NCBI GenBank assembly: GCA_013433145.1
Contig: CM024184.1
Span: 2,852,137-2,916,136, forward strand
Source: Ascaris suum
Lineage: Eukaryota; Nematoda; Chromadorea; Rhabditida; Ascarididae
DNA length: 64,000 nucleotides
Direction of reading: 5' to 3'
The notes below the pieces were generated by a model that was not told the DNA's origin, searched no databases, and saw nothing but the letters and a program-made list of their open reading frames with translations. The position numbers and the translations under genes are program-made. How positions within the stretch are numbered: position 1 is the stretch's first letter; each line of letters opens with the position of its first letter. This document shows positions 12,301 to 24,048 of the stretch, piece after piece.

Positions 12301-15300
12301 ATGTGAGTTTTCAGGATCGGATATATGAGTTTTCAGGATCCGGATATGTGAGTTTTCAGGATCCGGATATATGAGTTTTCAGGATCCGGATATGTGAGTT
12401 TTCAGGATCCGGATATGTGAGTTTTCAGGATCCTAATATGATGTGGGATTTCTTCTCGTTGCGTCCTGAAACCACTCATCAAGTGATGATCTTATTCGGT
12501 GATCGTGGTATTCCTGATGGGTTCCGTCATATGGATGGTTTCGGTTCACATACATTCAAATTGGTCAATAAAGACGGCAATGCAGTATATTGTAAATTTC
12601 ATATTAAGGTTCGTTTTAATTTCTTTGTTATATTCAGATGAAAGTTTTTTTTTCCTTAATAAGTGTTCCTTGGAAATATTTTTCTGTTTTTTCTATCAGG
12701 TTATCATGTTTTATTCTGCTCAAATCGAATAGAAAACTGCAGAAGAACAATTAACAAATTTTTACTCGCCGACGTAATATTTGTCATGTGTTGAGGTCAT
12801 AATTGTAAACAATTTCCGTTTCGTTCCGTTGTTACACTTCATTTTCTCAACGCAATGGTGATTTGAGAGCTTATTTGCATATAAAAGAAAGCATCCGCAA
12901 CGTCTTTGCACTATTCTTTATACCCATAGCATAAATGAGAGGGTGTATTTACTTTCCACAAATTTTTGAGAATTTTCAGCTGACACAGGTAATTTTGCTT
13001 ACCTGGATTACCTACTACTATATTAGCCGGAAATAAATCAGGAAAGATTGCATTCATTGCAAATACAAATTATGGCATGGAAATAGATGTATTTCTGTGT
13101 TTTATACATAGTGAATAAAATTGTGTTTTAAAAAAAAAGAAGAGAAAAAGGAAACCATTTATGCAAATTAATTACTCGCCTTTTTCCAAAATTTTCACTG
13201 CCTTAAACGGTGATTTGCATATGATGAGCGCTGTACACTATTTATTAGTAGCGGTATAAACTTTCATATCGTTCACTCTATAGACTTAACAAATATTTCT
13301 TTGTTCCTTAGATATAAATGTTATTGCCTTTTGGAGCTTATCGTTAATTAAGCAGTTCCATCATTAATGAGATGATATGTTTTATTGATTTTTTATTGGT
13401 TTTAGGCATAATTCCGTTTTTTTTTTCTTGTCTTCACTTCTATTCGAAAAAACCTCCATAAACAGATGTTACAAGATTATTCCGCATTGCTGAGCGCTAA
13501 TTTTTTTTTTCAATCTCTGACTAAGTTTTTATTGTTTTTCTCTTTTCAGACGGCACAAGGAATCCGGAATTTGCCGCCCGATGTGGCAATTAAGCTTGCC
13601 GGTGAGGATCCGGATTACTCTATTCGTGACCTCTACGATAGCATTGAAAATGGGAATTATCCTGTATGGCGTCTTATGATTCAGGTAGCATTATTCCAGT
13701 TATTAATGAATGACATAAAGAGTGCTTTAGTTGAAAATAGCAATAAAAGTGGAAGTATAAAAGCAATCGAGAAAGTGATTGCATTATATAATGCATTTTT
13801 AGTAGCTCTTTGGATAATTATTTGACCATTTATGTCGTTTCGCCTTCCATTTCTCTTTGCTTTTCTCTCTCTCTTTTTTTTTTGAGTTTCTGCAGAAATT
13901 CCCTTTTTGTATAATAAAAAAAGTTGCTAATTTTTATGATTGTAGAAGTGGAGTTCATTCGGTTTGCAGAAATCATACTGATAACATTAAATGAGATGAT
14001 TCATTTATTCAAGTTTCACTTCATACATGCACATTGATTTCAGGTCAACTCCGTTAAACGTTTATTGAGGGCTGTTCTTAATGAACTTCGTTTTATTTAT
14101 GCAAATGATCCCAACGAGGGGATCAGATATAAGATAATGAATTACAGTTTTGTTGTTATTATAACGACATGCGTTTCTAGGTGATGACTTTTGAAGAGGC
14201 AGCAAACTACAGATTCAATCCGTTCGATATAACGAAGGTTGGCTTTGATTCTGGATTATCGGGACTCGAAAAAAAAGTATTTCTTTTGACGTACGTGATG
14301 ACTAAGCCGAATGCCAAATCTATTTCGTTATTATCTTATTTCGCAATAACAGGAATTCACTGTGAATAAGGGAATAAATGGATTTTTTTGAAAGGTTGTT
14401 GATTTATATGTGTAAGGACTAGGGGAAACGAAAAGGTGAACGAATACGACTGGTTTACCGACCGACCAGGTAAACGCTGGTTTAAAAAATGGCAAACAAG
14501 ACCGATCGTATAGAGTTTCACAAGAAAAACGAGTGGACATTGGTCAGTTTTAGACAAATTGCTGTCTACAGTTTTTGAGCAAAAAACCTGCTATTCTGAA
14601 CCATGTTTTTCCCATTGGTTTGTAGTTTACTTCAGTGGTTGTGAATTGCCATTTATAGGTTTGGTCGCATAAAGAATTCCCGTTGATACCGGTCGGTAAA
14701 ATTGTGCTAAACAAAAACCCAACCAACTATTTCGCCGAGGTGGAACAAATCGCATTCGCACCATCACACGTCGTACCTGGCATTGAATTCTCACCGGATA
14801 AAATGCTTCAAGGTATGTTTGAGCGTTGCCACAAATATGGTTTTTTACAACCCGAGGAAAATAAACGTACTTGACACCAGCTATTTCAAGTAGCCCCTAT
14901 TTCTCGAATGGTCGGACATGTTTCACCTCTGTGTTTGATTTTGATGCAGTGGGTACATTGACCTAAATTAAGGAAAATTTTCAACGCATTCTGTAATTGC
15001 GCATATTATCCTCAGGTTTTACAGGTTATGATGGAAAAAGAGGGAAATTTCGGAGTCTTTTTGCTCAGGGTGGCAAAGTTGAAGCTTAAAGGCCGAATCT
15101 GTTCAAATGACTGAACAATAAAAGTTGTTCATTTGAGGTCATTTGCAAGCTTCCAATAGAGTCCATAAATGTTTGCCTTATTCCAACTACACGAGTGTTT
15201 CGTTATAATAATTTAGAGATATCAATGCTTGCAAGCTATCGTTTACAATTTCCATTGTTTGCATTGTTCGTTAAGAGTCGGAGACAGGTTTCTCCATAGC

Positions 15301-18300
15301 TGTCTTGATTTCCTATAGGTAGGGTCATTTTAACGTTCACCATAAAACGGCGATGCTTGGCCCCTTCGAATGCTACCATAAGTGTGCATCCTGGCCTGAT
15401 TACTGCAAGCACTAATTAGTTGTGAATGGATTTTTATATCATTCTTAGCATATTTTCTCTCTCAAACTCATAACGATTTATGCGAATTGCATTGAACCTA
15501 TTTGAAGTATGATTTGTGTTTTAAACCTTCTAAGATTTAATAAGTGATCTTATACATGAAACTCATAATAAATAAAACTCTCTTTTCGAGAATGAAAACA
15601 ACAATATAGGATTTGCTAAAATCTTGGTATTTTATTGTTCAAGTACCATAAATATTGAATGGTTTTAGCATTCGTTTTGGAATAAATTCAGGATTAATTT
15701 CAACAAAAATTGTTTCGTGTAAATTTATAGATTTTTTTTTTGAATTTCACTAATCTGTAAAAATTTTCACAAATTTTTTCAATCGCCATTATTTTGCTCG
15801 TTTGTTGTCGTAAAAAAATTTCCACAAGGAATTCCCCTCATTAATCTCAGCAGTTCGAATTTTTCATTCAAATGCGCACAAGAGAAGTAGTGCTCTATGC
15901 ATTGTATATACCTTGCCTGTATCGTTTCTTCACTGCATTATTATTGAACTGTTTCTCGTTATATCTAACTTCATTTACTGTATTACAAACGATATTATGT
16001 CTGAGTTTTATGCTAAAGAGTAGATCATCGATAGATCGTCACTTTTTAACAGTTTATTCATCGAGTTACTGTTTAGTAATTAAGGTCGCTATTCGCATAT
16101 ACGGACACACAATTCCACAGATTGGGTCCGAATTACGTACAATTACCGATCAACTGTCCTTATCGTTCTCGTGCTCACAACACCCAACGTGACGGTTGCT
16201 CTGCGCTCGACGACAATCAAGGCATTGAAGACTTTTTTTACCTTCGTTCTGTTGGAGCGGAAGTTTTCACGGCGGAATTTGTGTTTTTCGACTTTTGAAC
16301 CTTTGCATAGCGCCAGTACTCATAGAGAATGGGGGATCGGGGAAAGGAGTTCTATTATGCAGTCGGTTGAAAGACGTCGACTGAAAATATTTATCAATAA
16401 TTGCTTGATTTTAAGAGGGGAAAGTTCATTGAACATAGTTTTTGAATAAATCAAAAAAGGAAAATAAGGGGTTCATTCTACCTGCAAGATTGAGCTGCAG
16501 GTGTAGCATTTCTAATAAAGGGAAAGATATTGCTTAGATATATCCCAGGCCTAAAATATCCGCCCGGAATCGTATAGAACTATAAATGCTATTTTATGTG
16601 AGAAGGAAATAACAATTGTATTGAGTTAGCTGAAAGTTTATATCTTTTGGACGATATGCGTATATCTCAAAGGAAGGTTGGAAATTTCTGCTCAATTTTT
16701 GAAAAATTTTAATCAATAATAAAATTAAATCGATTCTAGCTACAATTATCTTAACGACAATGATTCAGGTGGTATGCCAGCATATCATCCGAACAGTTTC
16801 AACGGTGCAATCGAGAGAACGGATGTGAAAGAGAGTGCGTGGTCGGTGAGCGGTGATGTGGATCGCTTCAACGGCGACGATGAAGACAACTTCAGCCAGC
16901 CACGTGATCTCTGGCTTAAGGTCAGTTCTTAGCACTCCTTCAAACAATTTAATGCTGATTTCCATATTATTTTTCGTGTCTTATTATTTTTCAGGTCGTT
17001 ATTTCTCTTGGAACCATCCTTGCTTTGGGATACTTCCAGGTTCTGTCTCATGGATGATGGGTCCTTATGAAAAAACATTACCACAGGGTTTATCTCTTTT
17101 AAAAAACGGTCAAAGATGAGATAGCCTTATGTTGATGTCCATTTTGATGGGATTTATCGAATGCTGAAAACGATCAAGCGTAGTTCATTTTCACTTCCAC
17201 TATTAAACGACCATTTATGAACCATATGAAATTGGTGCAGTTGACTTGGAACAGTATAGAACAGTAGACTTTTTTCCCTTTTTGAATGATTGAAAAAAAA
17301 TACAAATTTGCTTTTATGGACATCATTCCCTTTTAATGAGAGGAAACAAGATTGCGGAATACGACTGCGTAGTCACGCTGTCACCTCAAGTCCCTGATAT
17401 GAAAGCATCCGATCAACTATGATAGAGCCTTTGATTGCAGTATAGGTGATTAGTAGTGAAAACGGAAGGAATCTAAATGAATGAAACATAGACGCGAAGA
17501 AATGACTAAAGAAATCAACGATAAGCCTCCGCGCGATCCCCATCCCTCCTCCCCTCTTGTTCTCAACAGAAATGCACGTATCATATATGAGTACTTCCAG
17601 TTTCTTCCTCCTTTTAATGTCATATAAATTGAAAAAAATTATTACTTAGTATGTTGCATCGGGTAATCGAGGTAAATAGTCGCTTAATAAATACATCTGA
17701 AGAACATCTTTATTGTAAGGAAATGGTCTGGATATGCTTTTTATGGGTTGGAATTCTCGATTAAAATAGGTAGAATTTTATACCCAGAGCATCCTTTCTA
17801 CCTGATTTACCCCTCGTCATTTCTGCAACTGCTTTCCATCTACCACATGGCCATTTTTTCCCATCCTCTCCCCTTCCCACTCTTTAGTTCTCCGGCTTGA
17901 AACATAATGGGTAATTTTTTATTGTGGTTAATCGAAAATCTTTCAGGTGATGGATGAAGCAGAACGAGCTCGTCTAGTGGATAATATAGCGGACAGTTTG
18001 AAATACTGCAAAGCGTTTATTCAAGAACGAGCCATAAATAACTTCACACAAGTTCATCAAGATTTCGGCAATGCTCTCCGTAATGCTTTGCAAAAGGCGA
18101 ATGAGGCAATGCAAAAAAAGGTCGAAACAAAAAGGTGTTCTTGAATAGTGTGTACAATTAGATGTCGTCTTGTGCAAGTGATGTGAGTATTTTAATCGGG
18201 CGAAGGTGGGCAATTAAGGAGGAAAGGGGGGGGGGTGTGATAGTCCTTACTATCAAAATATGAAACCAAAGAAAAGATTTAAATGGTGGAAAAAAAATGA

Positions 18301-19843
18301 TAATTTAGTGTTACAATGAAACAGATATAGAAGGACTTCACAGGGATCAGTGAATGTTGCAGATCAGATATAGATGAAAAAAAATCAGATTTCTGGTGTC
18401 TCAACTAGGGGAAATTGTTTTCTCTTACTTTCAGTTGAAAACTCCTCTTTGTTCCCTCAGAAGATAGTTTTTTTCGCTCTGGTGATCTATTTAAGGTACT
18501 TGAATACTGAAATGGAGGTAATCAAAAACCTAATAGTACTTAAATAATTGATTAATTAAAGTACGACAAAATGCGATAGTTGATATGCTTAATAGCATCG
18601 CTGTAGACAAATATCAATCGCAACGCTTCCGCTAATTGCCACTGCTGTTGACGTTTTCTATGAGTATTCCCTATTAGATTTGTGCCCTCTTATTTCTTCT
18701 CTATCAAAATTTAAGTGGCATTTCAATTCCTGAATTTTATTTCCCGTATAAATTCCAGCAATACTTTAATCCAGGTGTTTCTGTTCCATCGATTGTGTTC
18801 TTTCTGCGCACCCTTCATTTAATCTTTTAGAAGAGAGCTTTCTTTCTTCAAGTAAAGTAAAGCACCTAATCGTTGAACGAGATCCCTATATCAGTTGTAT
18901 GGTTGACGTTCGTCTACCAACCATGACAGATTACCCCATATTGCCGGACCATCGGTTGAGTTGCAGTATCATATAGGTTGAGCTACAGTATCACATCGGT
19001 TGAGTTACAGTACCGTATGGGAGTAGTAAAAGATGCCAAAGATATACTTCCTCGAAGTGCCATCCGAAACTGTAAAGAGATGCGACGTTTTGGTGTTGTA
19101 TGTCAGCTTTGCACATCCAAGTTTAGTATCAATAGGCTTGCCGATAATATCAAATCCTTTATAGCAATATGAAATGGATTAACTGTACCTCGTATTCATT
19201 GGTCATCGACAATCTCCAAAAACGATGCACCTTTAGTGACTTTTTTATTTACTTATATTGCTTTAATGAAAACACATACTATTATACAAAATGATTAATT
19301 TTTATTGTAGTATTTATGAGTATAAGCTCTAAAGTAACTTCCGGACTATTGGAGTTGTTGTCTTACCTTCTTTTCTTTGAAAAGATTTAAAGAAATCTTT
19401 TTTTTTGCTTTTACCTTGTTGTCGCTTTCGTGATTGGGTCAGTCCTCAAAATCGCCCCAAAATCGAGATACCTGGAGTTCACCTTCTAGAAATTAAAGAA
19501 AAAACTATGCATCTCTGTGTCCTTCATTACTATCGTAGAATTTAATAATTTTCTTTTCTATTTGAGAAGAAAGAAAATGTCACTAAGGAGAATAGCTATT
19601 AATTAATGAAGAGAATCAAAAAATGATGGATTTGAGTACCAAAATATTCCTGAAATTACTAGTTCATCCATTTTTCTAAAATTCTTCCTCACCTCGATTT
19701 ACGAAAAGCGATTATATAATAATGCCAAATTGCAGCGTGAAGAAGAGGCGGAATTCAACGCCAAAGAAAGTGTGATGATGCCTTGTGCTATCGATGATCG
19801 AATGAAGAATATCTCTAATTTGGCCAAATATTGCAAATATTGA
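9311..19843 (+). CDS. ctl: Heme catalase (12 exons, one apparent frameshift)
   Basis: Converts hydrogen peroxide to water and oxygen. Exons: 9311-9373, 9772-9943, 10683-10793, 11440-11621, 12429-12608, 13550-13684, 14181-14237, 14659-14812, 16085-16221, 16769-16920, 17947-18120, 19736-19843; about 541 residues, the normal size for animal catalases. Phases agree at every junction except exon 8/9. Visible hallmarks: catalytic His at about residue 74 in [13 protein letters not shown]; Asn at about 147-148 in [14 protein letters not shown]; heme-ligand Tyr at about 357 in [42 protein letters not shown]. Exon 9 enters one base short: the expected Gly-Arg-Leu-Phe needs one more base near 16088. A donor at 14817 would restore frame but replace the conserved Arg. 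Intron 9 uses a GC donor, intron 4 ends in a minisatellite, and the last exon is a less conserved tail. An in-frame extension from ATG 9210 is possible. Neither possible C-terminus has a clear peroxisomal SKL-type signal. Confidence 0.92.
9569..9616. repeat. 20-bp inverted repeat (hairpin)
   Basis: Arms AGAACCAATTCTATTAGTCA and TGACTAACAGAATTGGTTCT are complementary except for one position that becomes a G-U pair in RNA, with an 8-nt loop. It lies in catalase intron 1 (9374-9771) and would form a strong stem in the pre-mRNA. The short length and loop do not look like a typical microRNA precursor. Confidence 0.85.
11343..11374 (-). repeat. Dispersed 45-bp element, copy 3
   Basis: On the minus strand it reads AAAAAAGCGCATATTGTGCC then AAACACTTCGTCC. 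It lies within catalase intron 3. Confidence 0.65.
12154..12427 (+). repeat. 23-bp minisatellite at a 3' splice site
   Basis: Twelve head-to-tail units of 23 bp (two units are 22 bp, one is strongly diverged) run directly into the acceptor of catalase exon 5. Each regular unit contains TTTTCAG|GATCCGGATATG, nearly identical to the true junction TTTTCAG|GATCCTAATATG. The splice acceptor has therefore been multiplied upstream of the real one. In the exon 5 frame, each decoy would give Asp-Pro-Asp-Met followed by a TGA stop. Confidence 0.95.
16222..16223 (+). other. GC 5' splice site (catalase intron 9)
   Basis: Exon 9 must end at CAATCAAG to join exon 10 (GTGGTATGCC) in phase. The next bases are GCATTG, and no GT lies within a few bases. 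This is therefore a GC-AG intron, a minor class known in nematodes. The flanking CAAG matches the strong exon-side consensus usual for GC donors. Confidence 0.75.
18951..19016 (+). repeat. 22-bp tandem repeat, three units
   Basis: Three units starting at 18951, 18973 and 18995, each with the pattern ATCGGTTGAGTTACAGTATC, differing at a few positions. They lie in the last intron of catalase. Confidence 0.85.
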
Positions 19844-21981
19844 ATTCGAATAATTATTACTGATATCATTACCTGTATTTTTTTACTCGTTGAAATCTAT
19901 TTATGCTGTTACTATATTGATAAACACTGTTTACCTTTAATTGTTAAGCAATTAGAGCTTTATAGAGGTGATGAGAGAAATTATATTAGGGTAGAGAAGG
20001 TATTATTTGAACGGGGAAAATTTATTCAATGAAAATTTCGATTGATTTCAAAATTCCTTAAGTTCTGATAATTTTTCTTTTTTTTTAACTTAAAGGGGAT
20101 GAAATTCCAGTATTAAAGAAATTGAAAATTTGTTTTAAATATTTTTTTTGAATGAATTCCGTTAAAATTCCAAACTATTTAATGAGGAAGGATATTCCAC
20201 GTTAATCCAGAGAGGATATGAGTTGACCATCCCCCTCGTCCGTTGTTCCCCTCTCCTTCCCATTGCTTCTTTCCTCTTCGTCTTCCTGTTTTCAGCAAGA
20301 GAAGGAATCTACAGTCTTCTACAATTGCGATTACCAATATAATGACTGAATGTGTGAAAAGGACAATCAATTCGTGCAAATCAATTAAAGAGAAATCATT
20401 TCTTATCAAGTCGTTGTTTCAATACGAAGATCCAGGAACTATTCAATCCTCGAATTTTACTATTTAACTCGGAAACTGTAATCTACTCAGTAATTGAATA
20501 TTATAATTTACTCAGCAGTTAATGTCATAGTTCATTCATTTAATTATTCCTGAAAATTGTTTTAAATTCGAATAGATGCAATCAATTGAGAATTGCTTCT
20601 TTTATTCGAAGATTTTATAATATTTCCACTATATCGATCATATATACAAGTTAAGAGGTTATGTTGTCGCATAATGAAACTAATAACACAACATTGTTAT
20701 TTTTGAAACTATTTTAGTATAGTTTTACATTGTCCATTCGCTAATAAATATTTTCTTAACAATTTTTGTTGCATAATGAGACAGCCAATAATCGAGAAGG
20801 GTAAATAAATAAAAAGAAGTTTAAAAAAAACCTCATTCACGTAATACAAGCCATTCAAAGAGGGGCATTCGGGGCAAGCATTCGACGTAAAGATGGATAG
20901 GCGTGAATTTCGTTTGAAAAGGAACGTTTTATCTCTAAATTACACCTATATTATTTGTCTTTTTTTCCTGTCCACATTTCAGGATAGGAGAAACTGTTCC
21001 ATGAGATTTTAAAGATATAAAGTTGCCTCCTTCCCCTAACAGGACCCACCCCCCATCCCCCTCTCTCACTGCATTTTTGCGTGCAGATGGCAAAGCGGCA
21101 GTGCTGAAACAGTCGATAATTTGTATTTGCATATATCTTGACTGGCTAGTTCGGTGCGCAACCAAATTTATGCGAAGAAGGATAATGCGACAGGGGGAAG
21201 GGGAACGGCGGGGTGGGAATTAAACGAACCCTAATGTCTTTTGCCAAGTTTTGAGGGTGCAAAAATCCTAAGCAAATAAAATCATTCATCGTTGTAATAT
21301 TCTCGTTAGATTCTATCATCGTAAATCAAATGTGGCAAAAATTATATCAAAAAAAAAACGTATTCCCGAAAATTGAGAACTTATTTGAGTTTCTGGAACT
21401 TCGTAAAAAATATTCATTTTTGCAGAAAAAAAGAAATATATCTGCAAAGAAAGCTGCAGTGATTCAACGATATCGATGCAAAAACTACAAGTAATAAGTG
21501 TTATCCGGGATCTATTACAATTTGAATTACTTCAATATACGAACTAAACAACTCGACAATGCATCAAATAAGGATCGAGATGAAACTATCCTTTGAATTA
21601 TAAGAGTTTTTCTAAGACATTTGTTTCATAAAGTGAAAAAATTCACGGTGATAATCGCTCACTAGAAAGCAATAATACACGCGTGGAACACGACCCCGAT
21701 TCCACAAATTAAAAAAAAGAAGCGGTTTTATCATATTTGGTCAAGTTGGAACCTATCAAAAAATAGCTTGATGTTTAATCACTGTTTGATGATCAATTAA
21801 AACTTTGTCTGCAGACAAGTTTGAACCTGACTAAAATACTTGATTGCAACATATAACCGTGACCATATATTTATAAAGCGGGAGATTTTATTGGAGGAAA
21901 GGATGAGAGTAAATATTTCGTCCCAGGTGGGTCTGTAAGCATCCCATGTTGGAATCTCGGCGGTACAATGCTCAATAATGG

Positions 21982-22042
21982 TACGGGCAATGCTTACCAA
22001 TTGACTCCTTATCAAGGAGTCAATTGGTAAGCATTGCCCGTA
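21982..22042. repeat. Perfect 29-bp inverted repeat, 3-nt spacer
   Basis: The left arm starts TACGGGCAATGCTTACCAAT and ends in ACTCCTT; the right arm is its exact reverse complement, with ATC between them. No mismatch is seen over 29 bp. The absence of decay suggests recent origin, selection or an assembly fold-back. Confidence 0.95.
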
Positions 22043-22360
22043 GCAAACCGGAAAGCACCCTTTCGTAAAGCACTAGGCCGTTTACTCGATCACCCTCTAA
22101 CTGTTGACAACCTCATTCGGAAAACATAAAAAGGAACCATGAGTTTACACACCTCGAATGTCACAGAGGTCACTTTTTGGCTTACAGGTAGAAAGTAATG
22201 GGTTTTGATTCCGTAAATAGATCTGTTTATGTACATAACACGCACGCTGAACTTGTATATACGTGTTGATAAGGCCGCTGGCTTTTGCAAAATTTCCGGC
22301 TAACACATGATCAGTGGCTGATTCAACAGTCCTGCACAAGCCGGAAGGAAGGTGGTGGGT

Positions 22361-22380
22361 GGGGGGGGAGGGGGGGGGGG
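22361..22380 (+). repeat. Poly(G) run
   Basis: G8-A-G11, preceded by further GGTGGTGGGT. It is capable of forming a G-quadruplex and belongs to a cluster of such runs at 22.3-27.9 kb. Confidence 0.9.
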
Positions 22381-22955
22381 ACAAATATAATAGGTGAAAT
22401 TATATTACAGATCAAGTCCATTAGGCGCCAGAAATTTGACGAAATTTCGTTCTTTCCACGTTTTGAAATTTCTCTCAAAACGATTGATTGTTCATTGATG
22501 CGTAGCTGGCTGGTTGCATATGGCGGAAATGCTTTTCCGCAGAACAGACGGCTTGAAGGAGGCGGTGTGTGGCTGCTTTACCTGCGCGGAAACTACCTGC
22601 ACGGTTCCTTTTCTTCGCTGCTTTCGGCTCGGTAAAGGACTATACGCTGAAAGGTTCAATTTATTGTGCATCGAATATGTTTTTTGCGACACTCAAAGCA
22701 ACTTTTCAAAAAAAGGTCCCGGAAAAACTTTCACGTGGAAAAAACCCTCTCATCCGACTATTCGCTCATTATCATTGTCGATTCAGTATGTTTGATGTCA
22801 GATTATCACCTTGGCGCAAAATATTTCTTTGAGGTTTATTGCTGATGTGGCCAGGACGCTTTTTTCCAGAGTCTGCGGGATGTAGTCGCAGTCCTGTTTG
22901 TTTTATCTTCAGAAATGATATAAATATAAGAAACGTTATATTCATATTTGCTGCC

Positions 22956-23148
22956 CTCTAAAATGAATTTACTGAATAAATAATTAAACCTCTAAAATGA
23001 ATTTACAATGATCAAATTTACTGAGTAAGAAGTTTTAGACCTTTTTTTTCAGCGCATCAAATTTGATGTGGATAAATGTATTTGATTCAATTGAAAGGCT
23101 TTTATTACTTAAACGTTTAATTATTTATTCAGTAAATTTGATCATTGT
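22956..23148. repeat. Composite direct and inverted repeat
   Basis: CTCTAAAATGAATTTA occurs twice in direct orientation (about 22957 and 22990). The segment at 23115-23148 is the reverse complement of two separate left pieces: TTTACTGAATAAATAATTAA (from 22968) and CAATGATCAAATTTACTGA (23006-23024). This looks like a palindrome whose left arm was later broken by a partial tandem duplication. Confidence 0.75.
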
Positions 23149-23254
23149 GTTATTGTGAAAGTTTTCATCGTTGTAGATTGCATTTGCATAAGTTGTTATT
23201 TTGAAGCCTGAACCAGCATAATCGATGCACATCCCATTTATCGGATAGAATTGT

Positions 23255-23285
23255 AAAAAGCGCAAATTGTGCCAACCTCCGCTAC
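23255..23285 (+). repeat. Dispersed 45-bp element, copy 4
   Basis: AAAAAGCGCAAATTGTGCC followed by AACCTCCGCTACG. A diverged copy in intergenic sequence. Confidence 0.55.
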
Positions 23286-24005
23286 GCGTTTTGCAGCTTC
23301 ACCGTTTGACCTTGCGCATAGTTAGAAAATACGGTCGCGGCGGAAAAAGATTAGCGGTATGAAATCTCCGATAGCGACATCGTTATGGTCATTTTCCTGA
23401 AAAGGGCTAGAACATGACCGCTCACTGGTATCGCTCCCGCTTCCTCAGCTCCCGGTAACTGAATCGAAGGAAAACTGGTCTTGGTGTCTGTTTCTCCCAA
23501 CATTCGAAGCTGTGATTTCCAACATTATAGAATTTGAGCGGCGTTTCGTTTTGCACAAGTAATGCATCTTTACCAAATAGTGGAAACAATTTGCCCTGGC
23601 CTTATCCCGACTTTCTTTTGCTTTTATAAGCTGCTCAACTGCCCACCCCAACCTTTCTAATTATAGCTTCACAGCCGAATGTTTTGATTTAAGTTTTAAT
23701 CAACAAATTCGAGTAGCTTAACCGTTGTCGCTGACCTTCGACCTCTGCAAGATGCAAATCGCCCTAATTGAGCCCCGATCTCCACGTTGTGCATAGGTCC
23801 CAACGCATCTTGCGTCCAGTAGCGAAAGGTGGGGTGGAAAGGAGTGGCATAAGAGACGGATAAAAATATCAGATTTACGGGTGATAGAGGTCATATATTT
23901 CGAATCCCTAATAAATGTTCAAGAATTCAACATATTTGGCGTCCGTTGAACTTTCATACCGCTTCGCTATATTTGTGTTCCTTATTCCTTTTGACGAAAT
24001 TAACT

Positions 24006-24013
24006 GATTTCAG
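24006..24013 (+). promoter_or_regulatory. Likely trans-splice acceptor for the thioesterase
   Basis: GATTTCAG lies 35 bases before the start codon at 24049, with no in-frame upstream coding sequence to join. In nematodes such a site is usually where a spliced leader is added. The leader itself is not in the window, so this is inference from position and consensus. Confidence 0.45.
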
Positions 24014-24048
24014 GCGACGAATTGAGAGCAGTTCATTTGAATTAAACG

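Larger units (their letters stand above)
19844..24005. other. Intergenic, catalase to thioesterase
   Basis: No exon with family similarity was found. It holds a perfect 29-bp inverted repeat (21982-22042), a composite direct/inverted repeat (22956-23148), a G-rich run (22361-22380), one dispersed element (23255) and a more GC-rich patch at 22.5-22.7 kb whose overlapping open frames resemble no family. Confidence 0.6.

Noticed and set aside
13466..13825. 119-codon plus-strand frame
   Set aside because: Only 13550-13684 is catalase exon 6; the rest is intron read-through.
15316..15420. Possible catalase exon reading [20 protein letters not shown]
   Set aside because: The resemblance to the heme-ligand exon is weak; the true exon was found at 16085-16221 with much higher similarity.
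22285..22832. Overlapping plus-strand frames up to 116 codons
   Set aside because: The Gly-rich part is the poly(G) run. The remainder is open in several frames because of local GC content, with no family match.
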